This document shows positions 1-7,412 of a stretch of 64,000 bases of DNA, one piece after another; the stretch's first letter is position 1, and the number at the start of each line of letters is the position of its first letter. Origin of the DNA: Actinomadura terrae (GTDB lineage: Bacteria; Actinomycetota; Actinomycetes; Streptosporangiales; Streptosporangiaceae); the NCBI RefSeq assembly GCF_022751215.1, contig NZ_JAICDG010000006.1, positions 310,001-374,000 on the forward strand, read 5' to 3'. Under the pieces are notes generated by a model. It was not told the DNA's origin, did no database searches, and worked only from the letters and a program-made list of their open reading frames with translations. Position numbers and translations under genes: made by a program.

Positions 1-659
1 TAGGCGCGGGTGATGCGGGCGGGGTCGCGTCCGGCCTCCTCGGCGGCGGCCGCGATGCGCTCCAACATGACCCGTGCCGTCTCGGGCGGCGCGAAGCCGA
101 GCGAGGGGATCCAGCCGTCGGCGAGCCGTCCGGTGAGGGCGAGGGCGCGCGGGCCGAACGTGCCGAGCCAGATCGGGATGTCGCGCTCGGGCTTCGGTTC
201 GAGATCGGCCGCGTCGACGTGGTGGACGCGGCCGGCGTGGGTGAAGCCCGGCTCGCTCCACAGGCCACGGGCGATGTGGATCGCGTCCTCCAGGCCGTCG
301 ATCTTGTCCCGCGGCGTCGGAACGGGAATGCCGAAGGAGCGGAACTCCTCGTCGGAGTAGCCCCCGCCGAGCCCGAGGATCAGCCGTCCGCCGGAGAGCC
401 GGTCGAACGTCTCGGCCATCTTCGCGACCATGGCCGGGTTGCGGTACGGGACGCCGAGGACGCGCGTCGCGATCGTGATCCTGCTGGTCGCGGCGGCGAT
501 CCAGGACAGCATCGTCCAGGTCTCCATGGTCGGGTGCGCGGTGCACGGATGGTCGGACGCGGACACGAAGTCGAAGCCGAGCCGCTCGGCCTCGCGCGCG
601 CAGGCGACGGGGTCGGCGCCGGGCGCCGCCGACGTGGAGACGTTCAGGCCGCAACGCAT
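1..659 (-). CDS. LLM-class F420-dependent oxidoreductase, 3' part outside window
   Basis: The product is a luciferase-like monooxygenase (TIM-barrel) oxidoreductase, of the type that in actinomycetes usually uses coenzyme F420 to reduce or oxidise small molecules. The N-terminus reads MRCGLNVSTSAAPGADP, followed by the family features LGLGGGYSDEEF (around residue 100), a region of the form H..DAADLEPKPERDIPIWLG, and GRLADGWIPS. Only about 219 of an expected roughly 300 residues are inside the window; the C-terminus runs off the left edge. The ATG at 659 lies inside the last codons of the upstream YczE-like gene (16-nt overlap), so the two were probably translationally coupled. The substrate cannot be read from the sequence, and F420 rather than FMN use is a family-based inference. 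Confidence 0.85.
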   Translation of the reverse strand, partial: MRCGLNVSTSAAPGADPVACAREAERLGFDFVSASDHPCTAHPTMETWTMLSWIAAATSRITIATRVLGVPYRNPAMVAKMAETFDRLSGGRLILGLGGGYSDEEFRSFGIPVPTPRDKIDGLEDAIHIARGLWSEPGFTHAGRVHHVDAADLEPKPERDIPIWLGTFGPRALALTGRLADGWIPSLGFAPPETARVMLERIAAAAEEAGRDPARITRA

Positions 660-1237
660 GGTCCTACCTCCAGCTTGGAAATGAAGTACTGCGCGATCGG
701 GCCGATGCCGACCGCGTACAGGACGGTCCCGATTCCGACCGTCCCGCCGAGGAGCCAGCCGAGCAGCAGCGCGGCCGCCTCGATCGCGGTGCGCATGGCC
801 CGGATGGAATGGCCGCGCGCCGCGAGGCCGGTCATGAGGCCGTCGCGCGGTCCGGGGCCGAACCCGGCGCCGATGTAGAGGCCGGTCGCCGCGCCGTTGC
901 CGACGATCGCGGCGGCCAGCAGCGCGATCCGCCAGCCGAGCCCGGACGGCTCGGCGACGACCGCCAGCGCCGCGTCGGCGGCGAGGCCGACGACGAGGAC
1001 GTTGCTGACCGTGCCGAGGCCGGGCCGCTGGCGCAGCGGGACCCAGAGCAGCAGGACGGCGGCCGCGGTGAGGTTGACGACCCAGCCGAGCGGGAGGCCG
1101 GTCCGCGCGGCGAGGCCCTAGTGCAGGACGTCCCACGGGTCGAGCCCGAGGTCGGCGCGCACCATCAGCCCGATGCTGACGCCGAAGAGGACGAGCCCCC
1201 CGTACAGGTGGCTCAGCCTCCGCCATCTATTTGACAT
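644..1237 (-). pseudogene. YczE/YitT-like integral membrane protein, interrupted by an in-frame TAG
   Basis: Read through one stop, the frame gives a complete YczE-family membrane protein of about 197 residues. It starts MSNRWRRLSHLYGGLVLFG, contains the family motif LDPWDVLH, then further membrane segments and GAGFGPGPRDGLMTGLA, and ends in KLEVGPCVAA. Codon 40 (1118-1120), directly after PWDVLH, is TAG where the family normally has a residue such as Gln (CAG to TAG is one change). The rest of the frame is intact, which suggests a very recent nonsense mutation, a sequencing error, or expression of a shorter C-terminal piece. The function of the family is poorly known; it is membrane-embedded and often sits beside regulators, as here beside MarR. 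The ATG at 1237 lies inside a palindromic operator. Confidence 0.75.
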
Positions 1238-1242
1238 GTCAA
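1231..1242. promoter_or_regulatory. Palindromic operator 1 (TTGACATGTCAA) in the YczE-marR divergent promoter
   Basis: TTGACATGTCAA is a perfect 12-bp palindrome that contains the start codon of the minus-strand YczE-like gene. A second copy of its core lies 32 bp away, centre to centre, at the start of the marR reading frame. Paired palindromes in the space between a MarR gene and its divergent neighbour are the normal layout of MarR autoregulation. Binding is inferred. Confidence 0.6.
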
Positions 1243-1263
1243 GAAAACTACGGCCCGAGTATG

Positions 1264-1273
1264 TGACATGTCA
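1264..1273. promoter_or_regulatory. Palindromic operator 2 (TGACATGTCA) at the marR start
   Basis: TGACATGTCA repeats the core of the palindrome at 1231-1242, about three helical turns away, so two regulator dimers could bind the same face of DNA. It overlaps a possible upstream ATG (1268) of marR, which favours the downstream ATG at 1289 as the real start. Confidence 0.6.
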
Positions 1274-1288
1274 ACTAGAGTGTCCGGC

Positions 1289-1756
1289 ATGGACGAACCA
1301 CGCTGGCTCAACTCCGACGAGGACCGCGCCTGGCGCGGCTACCGGCGTCTGTCGCTGCTGCTCGGCCGGCAACTCGCCCGGGACCTGGTCGCCGACTCCA
1401 ACCTCTCCGAGGCCGACTACGACGTCCTGTCCAATCTCGGCGAGACGCCGGGCGGGCGGATCAGGCTGACCGACCTGGCCGCGCACATGCGCTGGTCGCC
1501 GAGCCGCCTGTCGCACCAGGTGGCACGGATGCGGCAACGCGGCCTGGTCACCCGCGAGGCGAGCCCGGACGACGGCCGCGGCTCGGTCATCGTCCTCAGC
1601 GACGAGGGACGGCGGACGATCGAGGAGGCCGCGCCGCGGCACGTCGAGTCCGTCCGCCGCCACTTCATCGACCTGCTGACGCCCGCGCAGGTCCAGGCCC
1701 TCGCCGCGCTGAGCGACACGGTCGTGGAGCATCTCGTCAAGGCCGAGTCCGAGTAG
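1289..1756 (+). CDS. MarR-family transcriptional regulator
   Basis: A 155-residue winged-helix regulator of the MarR family, expected to bind DNA as a dimer and respond to a small ligand. The first helix (WRGYRRLSLLLGRQLARDL) and the central wHTH are clear, with LTDLAAHMRWSPSRLSHQV as recognition region and the wing motif REASPDDGRGSVIVLSDEG. The C-terminal dimerisation helices end at VVEHLVKAESE. An ATG at 1268 is also in frame, but it sits inside an operator copy; ATG 1289 gives the usual family N-terminus MDEPRWLNSDE. It is divergent from the YczE-like gene and the oxidoreductase, which it probably represses together with itself through the two TGACATGTCA sites. Confidence 0.88.
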   Translation: MDEPRWLNSDEDRAWRGYRRLSLLLGRQLARDLVADSNLSEADYDVLSNLGETPGGRIRLTDLAAHMRWSPSRLSHQVARMRQRGLVTREASPDDGRGSVIVLSDEGRRTIEEAAPRHVESVRRHFIDLLTPAQVQALAALSDTVVEHLVKAESE

Positions 1757-1855
1757 GCCCTCGTCGGCAGAGGCGCATGTTCTGGAACAGTGCTGAAGAT
1801 TCACGGCCCTTCAGTAGAAGGTGGAGAAGTCACACCTTCGTGAATGAGTATCGTC

Positions 1856-2343
1856 ATGTGCGCTAACGAAGAACCCGCCTCGATCTCGGCCCCGCGCAGC
1901 CTGGCCATGCGGCGGGCCCATGCTCGAGACCGACTCGAAACCGGCTTCCAGATGTGGCCGGCCACCGGCAGCGACGGGCACGGCGCGCATCTGATCCCCG
2001 TGGCCTATGCCTGGGACGACTAGGCCTTTACACCGCGACCTTTGTCATGAGCCGCACCGTCGCCGACATCAAGGCCCACCCGCAAGCGCGGGTCGCTCTC
2101 GGCGACACCGCCGACGTCATCATGATCGACACCGGGGCGTCGCTCGTCGACGTCCCGGACATCGACGCTGACATCGCCGAGGGCTACGCCAGAGTCTCCA
2201 CAGACCCCCGTACCTCCCTACAGGGCACGTTCGTCTACCTACGCCTGCAACCCAGGCGCATCCAGGTCTGGAACGGCCTCCACGAATTCGTTGGGCGCAC
2301 GGTGATGCGGGACGGCCGATGGCTGGACAACCCGGTCGACTGA
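1856..2343 (+). pseudogene. PPOX-fold (pyridoxamine 5'-phosphate oxidase-like) protein, frameshifted
   Basis: Two frames together make one flavin- or F420-binding split-barrel protein. The first frame (ATG 1856 to TAG 2021-2023) carries MRRAHARDRLET, ATGSDGHGAHLIPVAYAWD, which is the N-terminal strand region of the family. The second frame continues from about 2040 with SRTVADIKAHPQARVALG, then ADVIMIDTGASLVDV and ends at 2343 with VQVWNGLHEFVGRTVMRDGRWL-like residues. The break lies at about 2020-2045. The family usually reduces or binds F420, FMN or haem; this copy is probably inactive. Its decay matches the other broken genes downstream. Confidence 0.6.
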
Positions 2344-2759
2344 AGTGATCTCAGAGCACCTACCCCGTTCATCCACAGAACGCCGCTCCACTATTCGGCC
2401 GCCTCGGCGCCTGGCAGCGTCGAGGACATGACCACCACTGTGGGCCAGGACGACGAGGACGACCGGGACGACGGGCGGGACAGACGGCGCCGGTCTGGCG
2501 CGCCTCGCGCGGACGCTCGCCGGGCAAGAGAGGAGAATCGTGCACGTCCCGTTCACCCCGCCGACGCGGCGGCGAACAGGGCGGGCGCCCCGACCACGGA
2601 CGGTGCTGCTGGACGCTAGACGCCCGCCCAGCAGGCCGGCAGCCGCTAGCGGTACCGCTAGGTCTAGCGGGAGATGCCGCTAGGACGTCCCCGCCCGCTA
2701 GGACGTCTCAGCGCGTCCCGGGGCCGTCCCCGGGACGTCCTCGTGACGGCCGTCGGCGA
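2344..2759. other. Stretch without a convincing gene
   Basis: This stretch holds a short open frame at 2428-2619 whose product is almost only Asp, Arg and Ala and matches nothing I recognise, plus a cluster of CCGCTAG repeats at its right end (2643-2701). It separates two decayed genes and looks like eroded accessory DNA. Confidence 0.5.
2643..2701. repeat. Cluster of five CCGCTAG/CTAGCGG heptamers
   Basis: CCGCTAG occurs at 2643, 2655, 2677 and 2695, and its complement CTAGCGG at 2664; the first is part of a 10-bp palindrome CCGCTAGCGG. Two copies belong to a 13-bp direct repeat CCGCTAGGACGTC (2677-2689 and 2695-2707), 18 bp apart. The same heptamer occurs again at 6686 and 6753. CTAG is usually scarce in bacterial DNA, so the cluster stands out. 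It could be a protein-binding array or the debris of a mobile element; nothing here decides between these. Confidence 0.6.
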
Positions 2760-3250
2760 TGCGATGACGAGCGCGCCGACCACGTCGAAGACCGGCACCG
2801 CCTCGGCGTCCTCCTCCAGCAGGAGGGTGTCGCATCCGGTGACTTCAGCGAGCCGGGTGAGTCTGCCGGGGTGGCGGTCGACTGCGGTGACGGTGGGCGC
2901 CGTGAGTGTGGGCGACCTGGACCAGGTGGACGCCCACGCCGCCGGCGACGTCGATGACCGCGACCCGATGGCCGGGTGGGACGGGATCGAGGTCGGCTGC
3001 AGCGGGATGCAGTTGCGGGCGCGCAGCGCGATGCGTTCGGTGGAACCGCCGTCTGGGTGGACGGCGATGAGGCCCCGTGCCGCTCGCATGGCGGTTCGCG
3101 GCACGCGTGCACGCGCCGCACGCCAGATGGAGGTAGGCCATGATCCGGTCGCCGGGGTTCAGGTGGCCGTCGGCCGCGCCGATCTGGGTGATCCGCTCGG
3201 CGATTTCCTGACCGGAGAGCAGCGGCAGGACCGGGCCCGGCCGCTCGGAC
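2760..3250 (-). pseudogene. Zinc-dependent alcohol dehydrogenase (MDR family) remnant
   Basis: Reading the minus strand with frame changes recovers successive blocks of a medium-chain dehydrogenase. The order is LSGQEIAERITQIG, then HLNPGDRIMAYLHLACGACT (the structural-zinc lobe), then LIAVHPDGGSTERIALRARN, then a Rossmann segment VIDVAGGVGVHLVQVAHTHGA, then VTAVDRHPGRLTRLAEVTGC and VFDVVGALV. At least two frameshifts are needed (around 3105 and 2900). The N-terminal catalytic region and the C-terminus are missing. An intact enzyme would oxidise an alcohol with NAD(P). Here it is a relic; its presence supports the view that 1.8-8.8 kb is a decaying accessory segment. Confidence 0.55.
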
Positions 3251-3541
3251 CGCCCGGCGCGGACGTTCGGCCCCCTGCCGGCAGGCGGTTCCGAGGCCGC
3301 CGCAGGCCTCGGGGGCCCGTGCGGGCCGTGACCACGGGTTCGCCACCACGCGGTGTTCTGCGGGCATGTCGTGATTCGCCAGACTCCTCCCGTCTCGGTC
3401 ACCGATGATGGAACCCCACATCGTGGAGGCGGGGAGTGGCATGTTCGGACGACGCGGTCGAGGCGGTCAAGACGGTGGCGGCGCGGAAGGCCAGGGGGCT
3501 GACACCGTGAGCCGGCCCGAGGACATTCGCTGGTCGGTGCA

Positions 3542-5077
3542 GTGACCAGTTCGTCAGGTGACTCGGAGGCGTTGCCTGCCAAAGCGGGTCCGCCGCGGCC
3601 CGGGGACCCTGCCCGGATCGGTTCCTACGAGATCATCGGCTTCCTGGGCGAGGGTGGAATGGGCTCGGTGTTCCTGGCCCGGGGCCCGGGTGGTCTGGTG
3701 GCGGTGAAGGTCGTGCGGGCCGACTACGCCCGGCACGCGCAGTTCCGCGAACGGTTCCGCCGAGAGACCCGCAGCGCCCAGCAGGTCCCGCGTTTTTGCA
3801 CCGCGGAGGTTCTGGCCGCCGACCCCGACGCCGACCCGCCCTACCTGGTGACGGAGTTCATCGACGGCCCCACCCTGGAGGAGGCCGTCGCAGGCGGCGG
3901 GCCGCTGCGCCGTGCGGAACTGGAACAGTTGGGCGTGAGCATGGCGGCGGCGCTGGCCGGAGTGCACGGGGCCGGGGTCGTCCACCGGGATCTCAAGCCG
4001 GCCAACGTGCTGCTGTCGCGGACGGGCCCGCGCGTCATCGACTTCGGCATCGCCAGCGCGCTTGACGCCGCCTTCGGCCTGACAGGCACGGGCCAGATCA
4101 TCGGCACGCCCGCATTCATGGCACCCGAGCAGTTTTCGAACGGGGAGACGCGGCAACCCGCCGACATCTTCGCCTGGGGTGCGGTGATGGCGTTCGCGGC
4201 CACCGGGCGGCGGCCCTTCGGCGTTGGTCCGGTACCGGCCATCGCCTATCGCATCGTTCACGGTGAGCCGGACATGGCAGGGTTGGAGGACGGCCCGCTG
4301 CGCAGGGTCATCTCCGCCGCGCTGAACAAAGATCCGGCCTGCCGTCCCAGCGCTCGCGAGTTGCTGGTGCGGTTGGGCGTGACCGATGGCGATCCGGCCG
4401 CTGCCGCGGCTCCACGGCTCGGACAGACGCCGAGCGGCGCCTCACCCGAGGCATCCCTCCGCCCTCACCGGCCGCCACCGCCGCGTTTACCTCCGCCGCC
4501 CTCGGCCCCGGACTTCGGCTCCGGACGCGGCCGGATCGGAGGAGGAACACTGCCGCCCGGCGCGCGTAGGCGGCATCAGCGGCGACTGCTCTGGAGTGGT
4601 GGCGCAGCCATGCTGGTCGCGCTGGCCGTTGTGGTCGCCTTCGTCGCAGCGCAGTTGCTTTCCCACGGCTCGCCTGGGACGACGGGCAAGACAAGGCATC
4701 CGCGGACGACAGGCGGCGCCAACAAGGCGTTGGAGGGACGCTGGAGCAGCACCTACGGTGCGATGTACGTCCGGGTCGAGGGCGATGAGATCCGCATGAT
4801 TTACGAGTACGCCGGGCTCAGCCGCGTCCGGGGCACCGTGGGCGCGGATGTGATCAACGCCGTCTACGTCGAGGGACCGGGCAACGAGCCGACCGGTCGC
4901 GTCCGGTTCCAGATCCTGCGGTCGGCAAGAACGATCAGCCTCGACGGCAGATGGGCCTCGGGCTCGTCGGGCGATCTGACCTCCGCCTGGAGGGCCGATC
5001 GCATCGGCGCCGACATCCCGCCCGCCATCGAGAGGAAGCTGAACGATGATTCGATCTTCCCCAGCTTCCCGCCCTGA
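3542..5077 (+). CDS. Membrane-anchored Ser/Thr protein kinase (PknB type) with an extracytoplasmic tail
   Basis: A 511-residue eukaryotic-type kinase. Visible are the Gly loop GEGGMGSVFLA (36-46), invariant Lys56 in VAVKVV, catalytic HRDLKPAN with Asp150, DFG with Asp167, a TPAFMAPE activation-segment end at 189-196, and conserved DIFAWGAVMAFAATGRRPF. All residues for catalysis are present. After about residue 290 comes a Pro-rich linker, a basic stop-transfer stretch and one membrane helix (about 348-371, LVALAVVVAFVAAQLL). About 140 residues follow outside the cell. These contain no PASTA repeats; they look like a small beta-rich domain (RWSSTYGAMYVRVEGDEIRMIYEY) that might sense an extracellular signal. 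The start is a GTG. No phosphatase or obvious substrate gene is adjacent. Confidence 0.9.
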   Translation: MTSSSGDSEALPAKAGPPRPGDPARIGSYEIIGFLGEGGMGSVFLARGPGGLVAVKVVRADYARHAQFRERFRRETRSAQQVPRFCTAEVLAADPDADPPYLVTEFIDGPTLEEAVAGGGPLRRAELEQLGVSMAAALAGVHGAGVVHRDLKPANVLLSRTGPRVIDFGIASALDAAFGLTGTGQIIGTPAFMAPEQFSNGETRQPADIFAWGAVMAFAATGRRPFGVGPVPAIAYRIVHGEPDMAGLEDGPLRRVISAALNKDPACRPSARELLVRLGVTDGDPAAAAAPRLGQTPSGASPEASLRPHRPPPPRLPPPPSAPDFGSGRGRIGGGTLPPGARRRHQRRLLWSGGAAMLVALAVVVAFVAAQLLSHGSPGTTGKTRHPRTTGGANKALEGRWSSTYGAMYVRVEGDEIRMIYEYAGLSRVRGTVGADVINAVYVEGPGNEPTGRVRFQILRSARTISLDGRWASGSSGDLTSAWRADRIGADIPPAIERKLNDDSIFPSFPP

Positions 5078-5513
5078 TGCGTGCGCGCAGGAGGCGCCCG
5101 GGGCCTCGCTCCGATCAGAGCCGCAACGAGCAGCAGACCTCCCACGTTCATGAGCGAGACGAGCTTCGGAACCTCATCTCCCGTACGGCGCCCCACCGGC
5201 CACACCGCCGCGGGAACACTTGAGGAACGCGGCAGCCAGCGGCCCTGACAGCGCGGAACAAGACGGCGCCGAGCACGATGAACAGCCAAGGCATCGGCGA
5301 CCTCGCATCTTGAACAGAAGCGGAAGCTCATAGGCGTGGCGTGGACGGCTGGGGCCCTTCGTCGATGATCAAGGGTGTTCGGGCCGCGCGCGCATTCCGG
5401 GAACGAGGCATGAGGGTGCAGGGCAAATCGCCTTCGAGCGCGTCTGAACGACCACCCAAGCCGAGTATGAGTAAATCTCAGCAGCAGCGGCGCAACCTTC
5501 GGGAGCATCTCTC
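5078..5513. other. Gap with no intact gene
   Basis: There is no convincing gene in these 436 bases. On the minus strand hydrophobic stretches appear in two different frames (MPWLFIVLGAVLFRAV starting at 5294, and LVSLMNVGGLLLVAALIG around 5130), which could be the remains of a small frameshifted membrane protein. The right end holds the promoter region of the next gene. Confidence 0.45.
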
Positions 5514-6326
5514 ATGACCACACCCGCCCCGCTTCCTCCGTCCACCATGGAGCGCCTCGGGTTCATCCGCATGCTGCACCAGCAAGCGGTTGATCAATCC
5601 AGGTTGCCAGAGCCCCTGAACTTCACGTGTGTCCTCGCCTTCTACAACGCCGTCGAACTCTTCCTGCTACTCGCGGGCGAGCATCTCGGCGCAACGCTGT
5701 CGGAGAGGAAACCATTTACCGAAAAATTCTACAGCGGCATCAACCAGGCTCTACCGGCGGGGAGCAAACTTGACGGCGAGAAAAGCGTCCATCGGCTCGT
5801 CGAGGCAAAGAATAACTTCAAACACGCACACCTCTGGCCCACCTCTCAGCAAATTCAGGAGATGCACGATGGGGCGGCATTGTTTTTCCGGTCCAATACC
5901 CCGGAAATTTTCGGCGTTACTTACGACGCGATAGGAATGGCGGCCCTCATCCCTGACATTGAGGCCAACAAGCTCGTTGAGCAGGCCAGCAGCGCTTGGC
6001 AGGCCGCCGATGAGGCGGAGGCCATGGCCCTGCTGCATGACGCCTTCCTGATACTGCTCAAAATTGGCCCGGAAGCCAATCCCACCAAGGACTCTCCGTC
6101 GACCCGGGGAGCTCGCGTTACCGGCGCGGTGAGGAAATTCAGCAGGGACATGTACATCTGGAGTAAGGTCCGTGCGATCGGCTTCTCTCACGATGATTAC
6201 CGTCGTTTTCAGACCCTCACATCCGAGTCGCCGGAAATGAACACGCTCACTCAGGAGGACTATGCGTTCTGTCAGGACTTCGTCGTCAAGGCGGCGCGCT
6301 GGCGCGAGGAGGACAGATCCCGCTGA
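5514..6326 (+). CDS. Hypothetical protein with a possible HEPN-like motif; lower GC than neighbours
   Basis: A 270-residue, mostly helical soluble protein that I cannot assign to a family with confidence. Helix LPEPLNFTCVLAFYNAVELF (31-50) is followed by SVHRLVEAKNNFKHAH (91-106). The K/R-N-x3-H arrangement (Asn100, His104) in a helix after a YNAVE-type helix resembles HEPN domains, many of which are RNases or RNA/nucleotide-binding partners in toxin-antitoxin and defence systems. The C-terminal half (YIWSKVRAIGFSHDDYRRFQTL, then TQEDYAFCQDFVVKAARW) is unassigned. Codons are clearly richer in A/T at third positions than in surrounding genes, a sign of acquisition. The start follows a weak GGGAG at about 5501. 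No signal peptide or membrane helix was seen. Confidence 0.7.
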   Translation: MTTPAPLPPSTMERLGFIRMLHQQAVDQSRLPEPLNFTCVLAFYNAVELFLLLAGEHLGATLSERKPFTEKFYSGINQALPAGSKLDGEKSVHRLVEAKNNFKHAHLWPTSQQIQEMHDGAALFFRSNTPEIFGVTYDAIGMAALIPDIEANKLVEQASSAWQAADEAEAMALLHDAFLILLKIGPEANPTKDSPSTRGARVTGAVRKFSRDMYIWSKVRAIGFSHDDYRRFQTLTSESPEMNTLTQEDYAFCQDFVVKAARWREEDRSR

Positions 6327-6397
6327 GAACGACCAGCTCACCTAAGCGAGCACTCCTCGGACCGATCACCGACGCTTCCAGCGGCCAGGAGCACCGT

Positions 6398-6568
6398 GTG
6401 GGCTGCGCAGAATGCGGCCAGAACACGGGCCCCCTGGCTGCTACCACCCAGGGCACGCAGGCGTGGGCCACCTGCCGATGCGGCACCCGCGCCGTCCACA
6501 CCTGCGCCTGCACGGTGCGCATCCGTACTTGCTTGGTTCTAGAAAGTAGGACTCGTCCACCGGCCTGA
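6398..6568 (+). CDS. Small Cys-rich (zinc-ribbon-like) ORF, 56 aa
   Basis: This short frame starts at GTG 6398, six bases after a good AGGAG (6387-6391). The product begins with CAEC near residue 3 and continues with CRC, CAC and RTC, so six or seven Cys residues are arranged in pairs as in small zinc ribbons. It lies 71 bp after the HEPN-like gene in the same direction and could be translated from the same message. The frame is actually open further upstream into the previous gene, so the start is uncertain. No family recognised; it may equally be a fragment. Confidence 0.35.
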   Translation: MGCAECGQNTGPLAATTQGTQAWATCRCGTRAVHTCACTVRIRTCLVLESRTRPPA

Positions 6569-6862
6569 CCCCGCCAAAGATCAGAGCGTCACCGCCCTGG
6601 CCCGCCAGCAGCCCCGAATCCAGCACAGACTCCCAGCTCGGATGCATCAAAACGAGCATCCCGCGTTAGCCCGGCCCCGCCACCCCCGCTAGCGCGGAGC
6701 CCCCGCCGCCGGGCGGTCTACACACCCAACTGCCATGACCTATTAGTCCTGGCTAGCGGGGTTGGTGGGTTCCTCGGTGGGTCAGTTACCGGTGCGGACG
6801 CCCTCGACGAGCTGTGCCAAGACCTGGCGAAGGTCGAGACCGAGTGGGGGGAGGCTCGCGAC
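6569..6862. other. Gap with CTAGCGG repeats, no clear gene
   Basis: No convincing gene start was found. CCGCTAGCG occurs at 6686-6694 and CTAGCGG at 6753-6759, the same heptamer as in the cluster at 2643-2701. From about 6795 the frame of the next ORF is already open with coding-like codons but without a usable start. Confidence 0.45.
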
Positions 6863-7264
6863 ATGCCGCCCTGTCCGCACCGCGGCGCGGTCGAGGCGCG
6901 GATGATCGACTGGCTGCACGGCCAGTTCGACCAGATGCCGCACCACCCCGGCAGCGTGGTCTTCGGCCGCGCAGTACTTGCGTGGCAGTGGCACCTCCAG
7001 GAGGCCACGAAGACCGACCCGCACCCTCTCACCAGAGCTGAGCGAGGCGGAGTTTCGGTAGAGAGAAAGTTTCACCTTGTGGAGCAGGTGACTTGGAGGC
7101 CATTCAGGCCCACCGAGGGCCAATCGAAGTGTGAAGCAGTTGGCTCGACGGGCGTAGGGCCGATCAGTGGTTCAAGGCCAGAACAACAGCGTCAAGCTCG
7201 ATGGCGTCGGTGCGTAGACGAGTGCCCGCGCCTGCGCCGCCTGCTCCCGCCACAGGTGTTCTGA
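6863..7264 (+). CDS. Hypothetical ORF, probably a gene fragment
   Basis: The first 60 residues look like real protein, with G/C-rich third positions and Trp/Asp/His-rich composition: RMIDWLHGQFDQMPHHPGSV and VLAWQWHLQEATKTDPHP. The same frame is open and coding-like for about 20 codons upstream of ATG 6863 (DALDELCQDLAKVETEW). After about position 7040 codon bias vanishes and the tail looks random, so the original 3' end seems lost. No family recognised. It may be a truncated gene within the decaying segment. Confidence 0.3.
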   Translation: MPPCPHRGAVEARMIDWLHGQFDQMPHHPGSVVFGRAVLAWQWHLQEATKTDPHPLTRAERGGVSVERKFHLVEQVTWRPFRPTEGQSKCEAVGSTGVGPISGSRPEQQRQARWRRCVDECPRLRRLLPPQVF

Positions 7265-7412
7265 ATGCCGGGCTGAGGACGATCTTCTGTCGCGGGGCAG
7301 TAAGCCATCAATCCGAATTGATCGAGACCTATTTTGTTCGGAGGAATCGTCGGCCGGTGATTTCGTGCAAGCCTTGGAACCTGCTGTACCGAGCCGGCAG
7401 GAGGGATGTGAT

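Noticed and set aside
2428..2619. 63-codon frame rich in Asp, Arg and Ala with an upstream GAGG
   Set aside because: Low-complexity product, poor codon bias in the second half and no family resemblance; it lies among remnants.
2708..3582. Long minus-strand frames opposite 2.7-3.6 kb taken as whole genes
   Set aside because: They are only frames through the broken alcohol dehydrogenase; the protein-like blocks switch frame along them.
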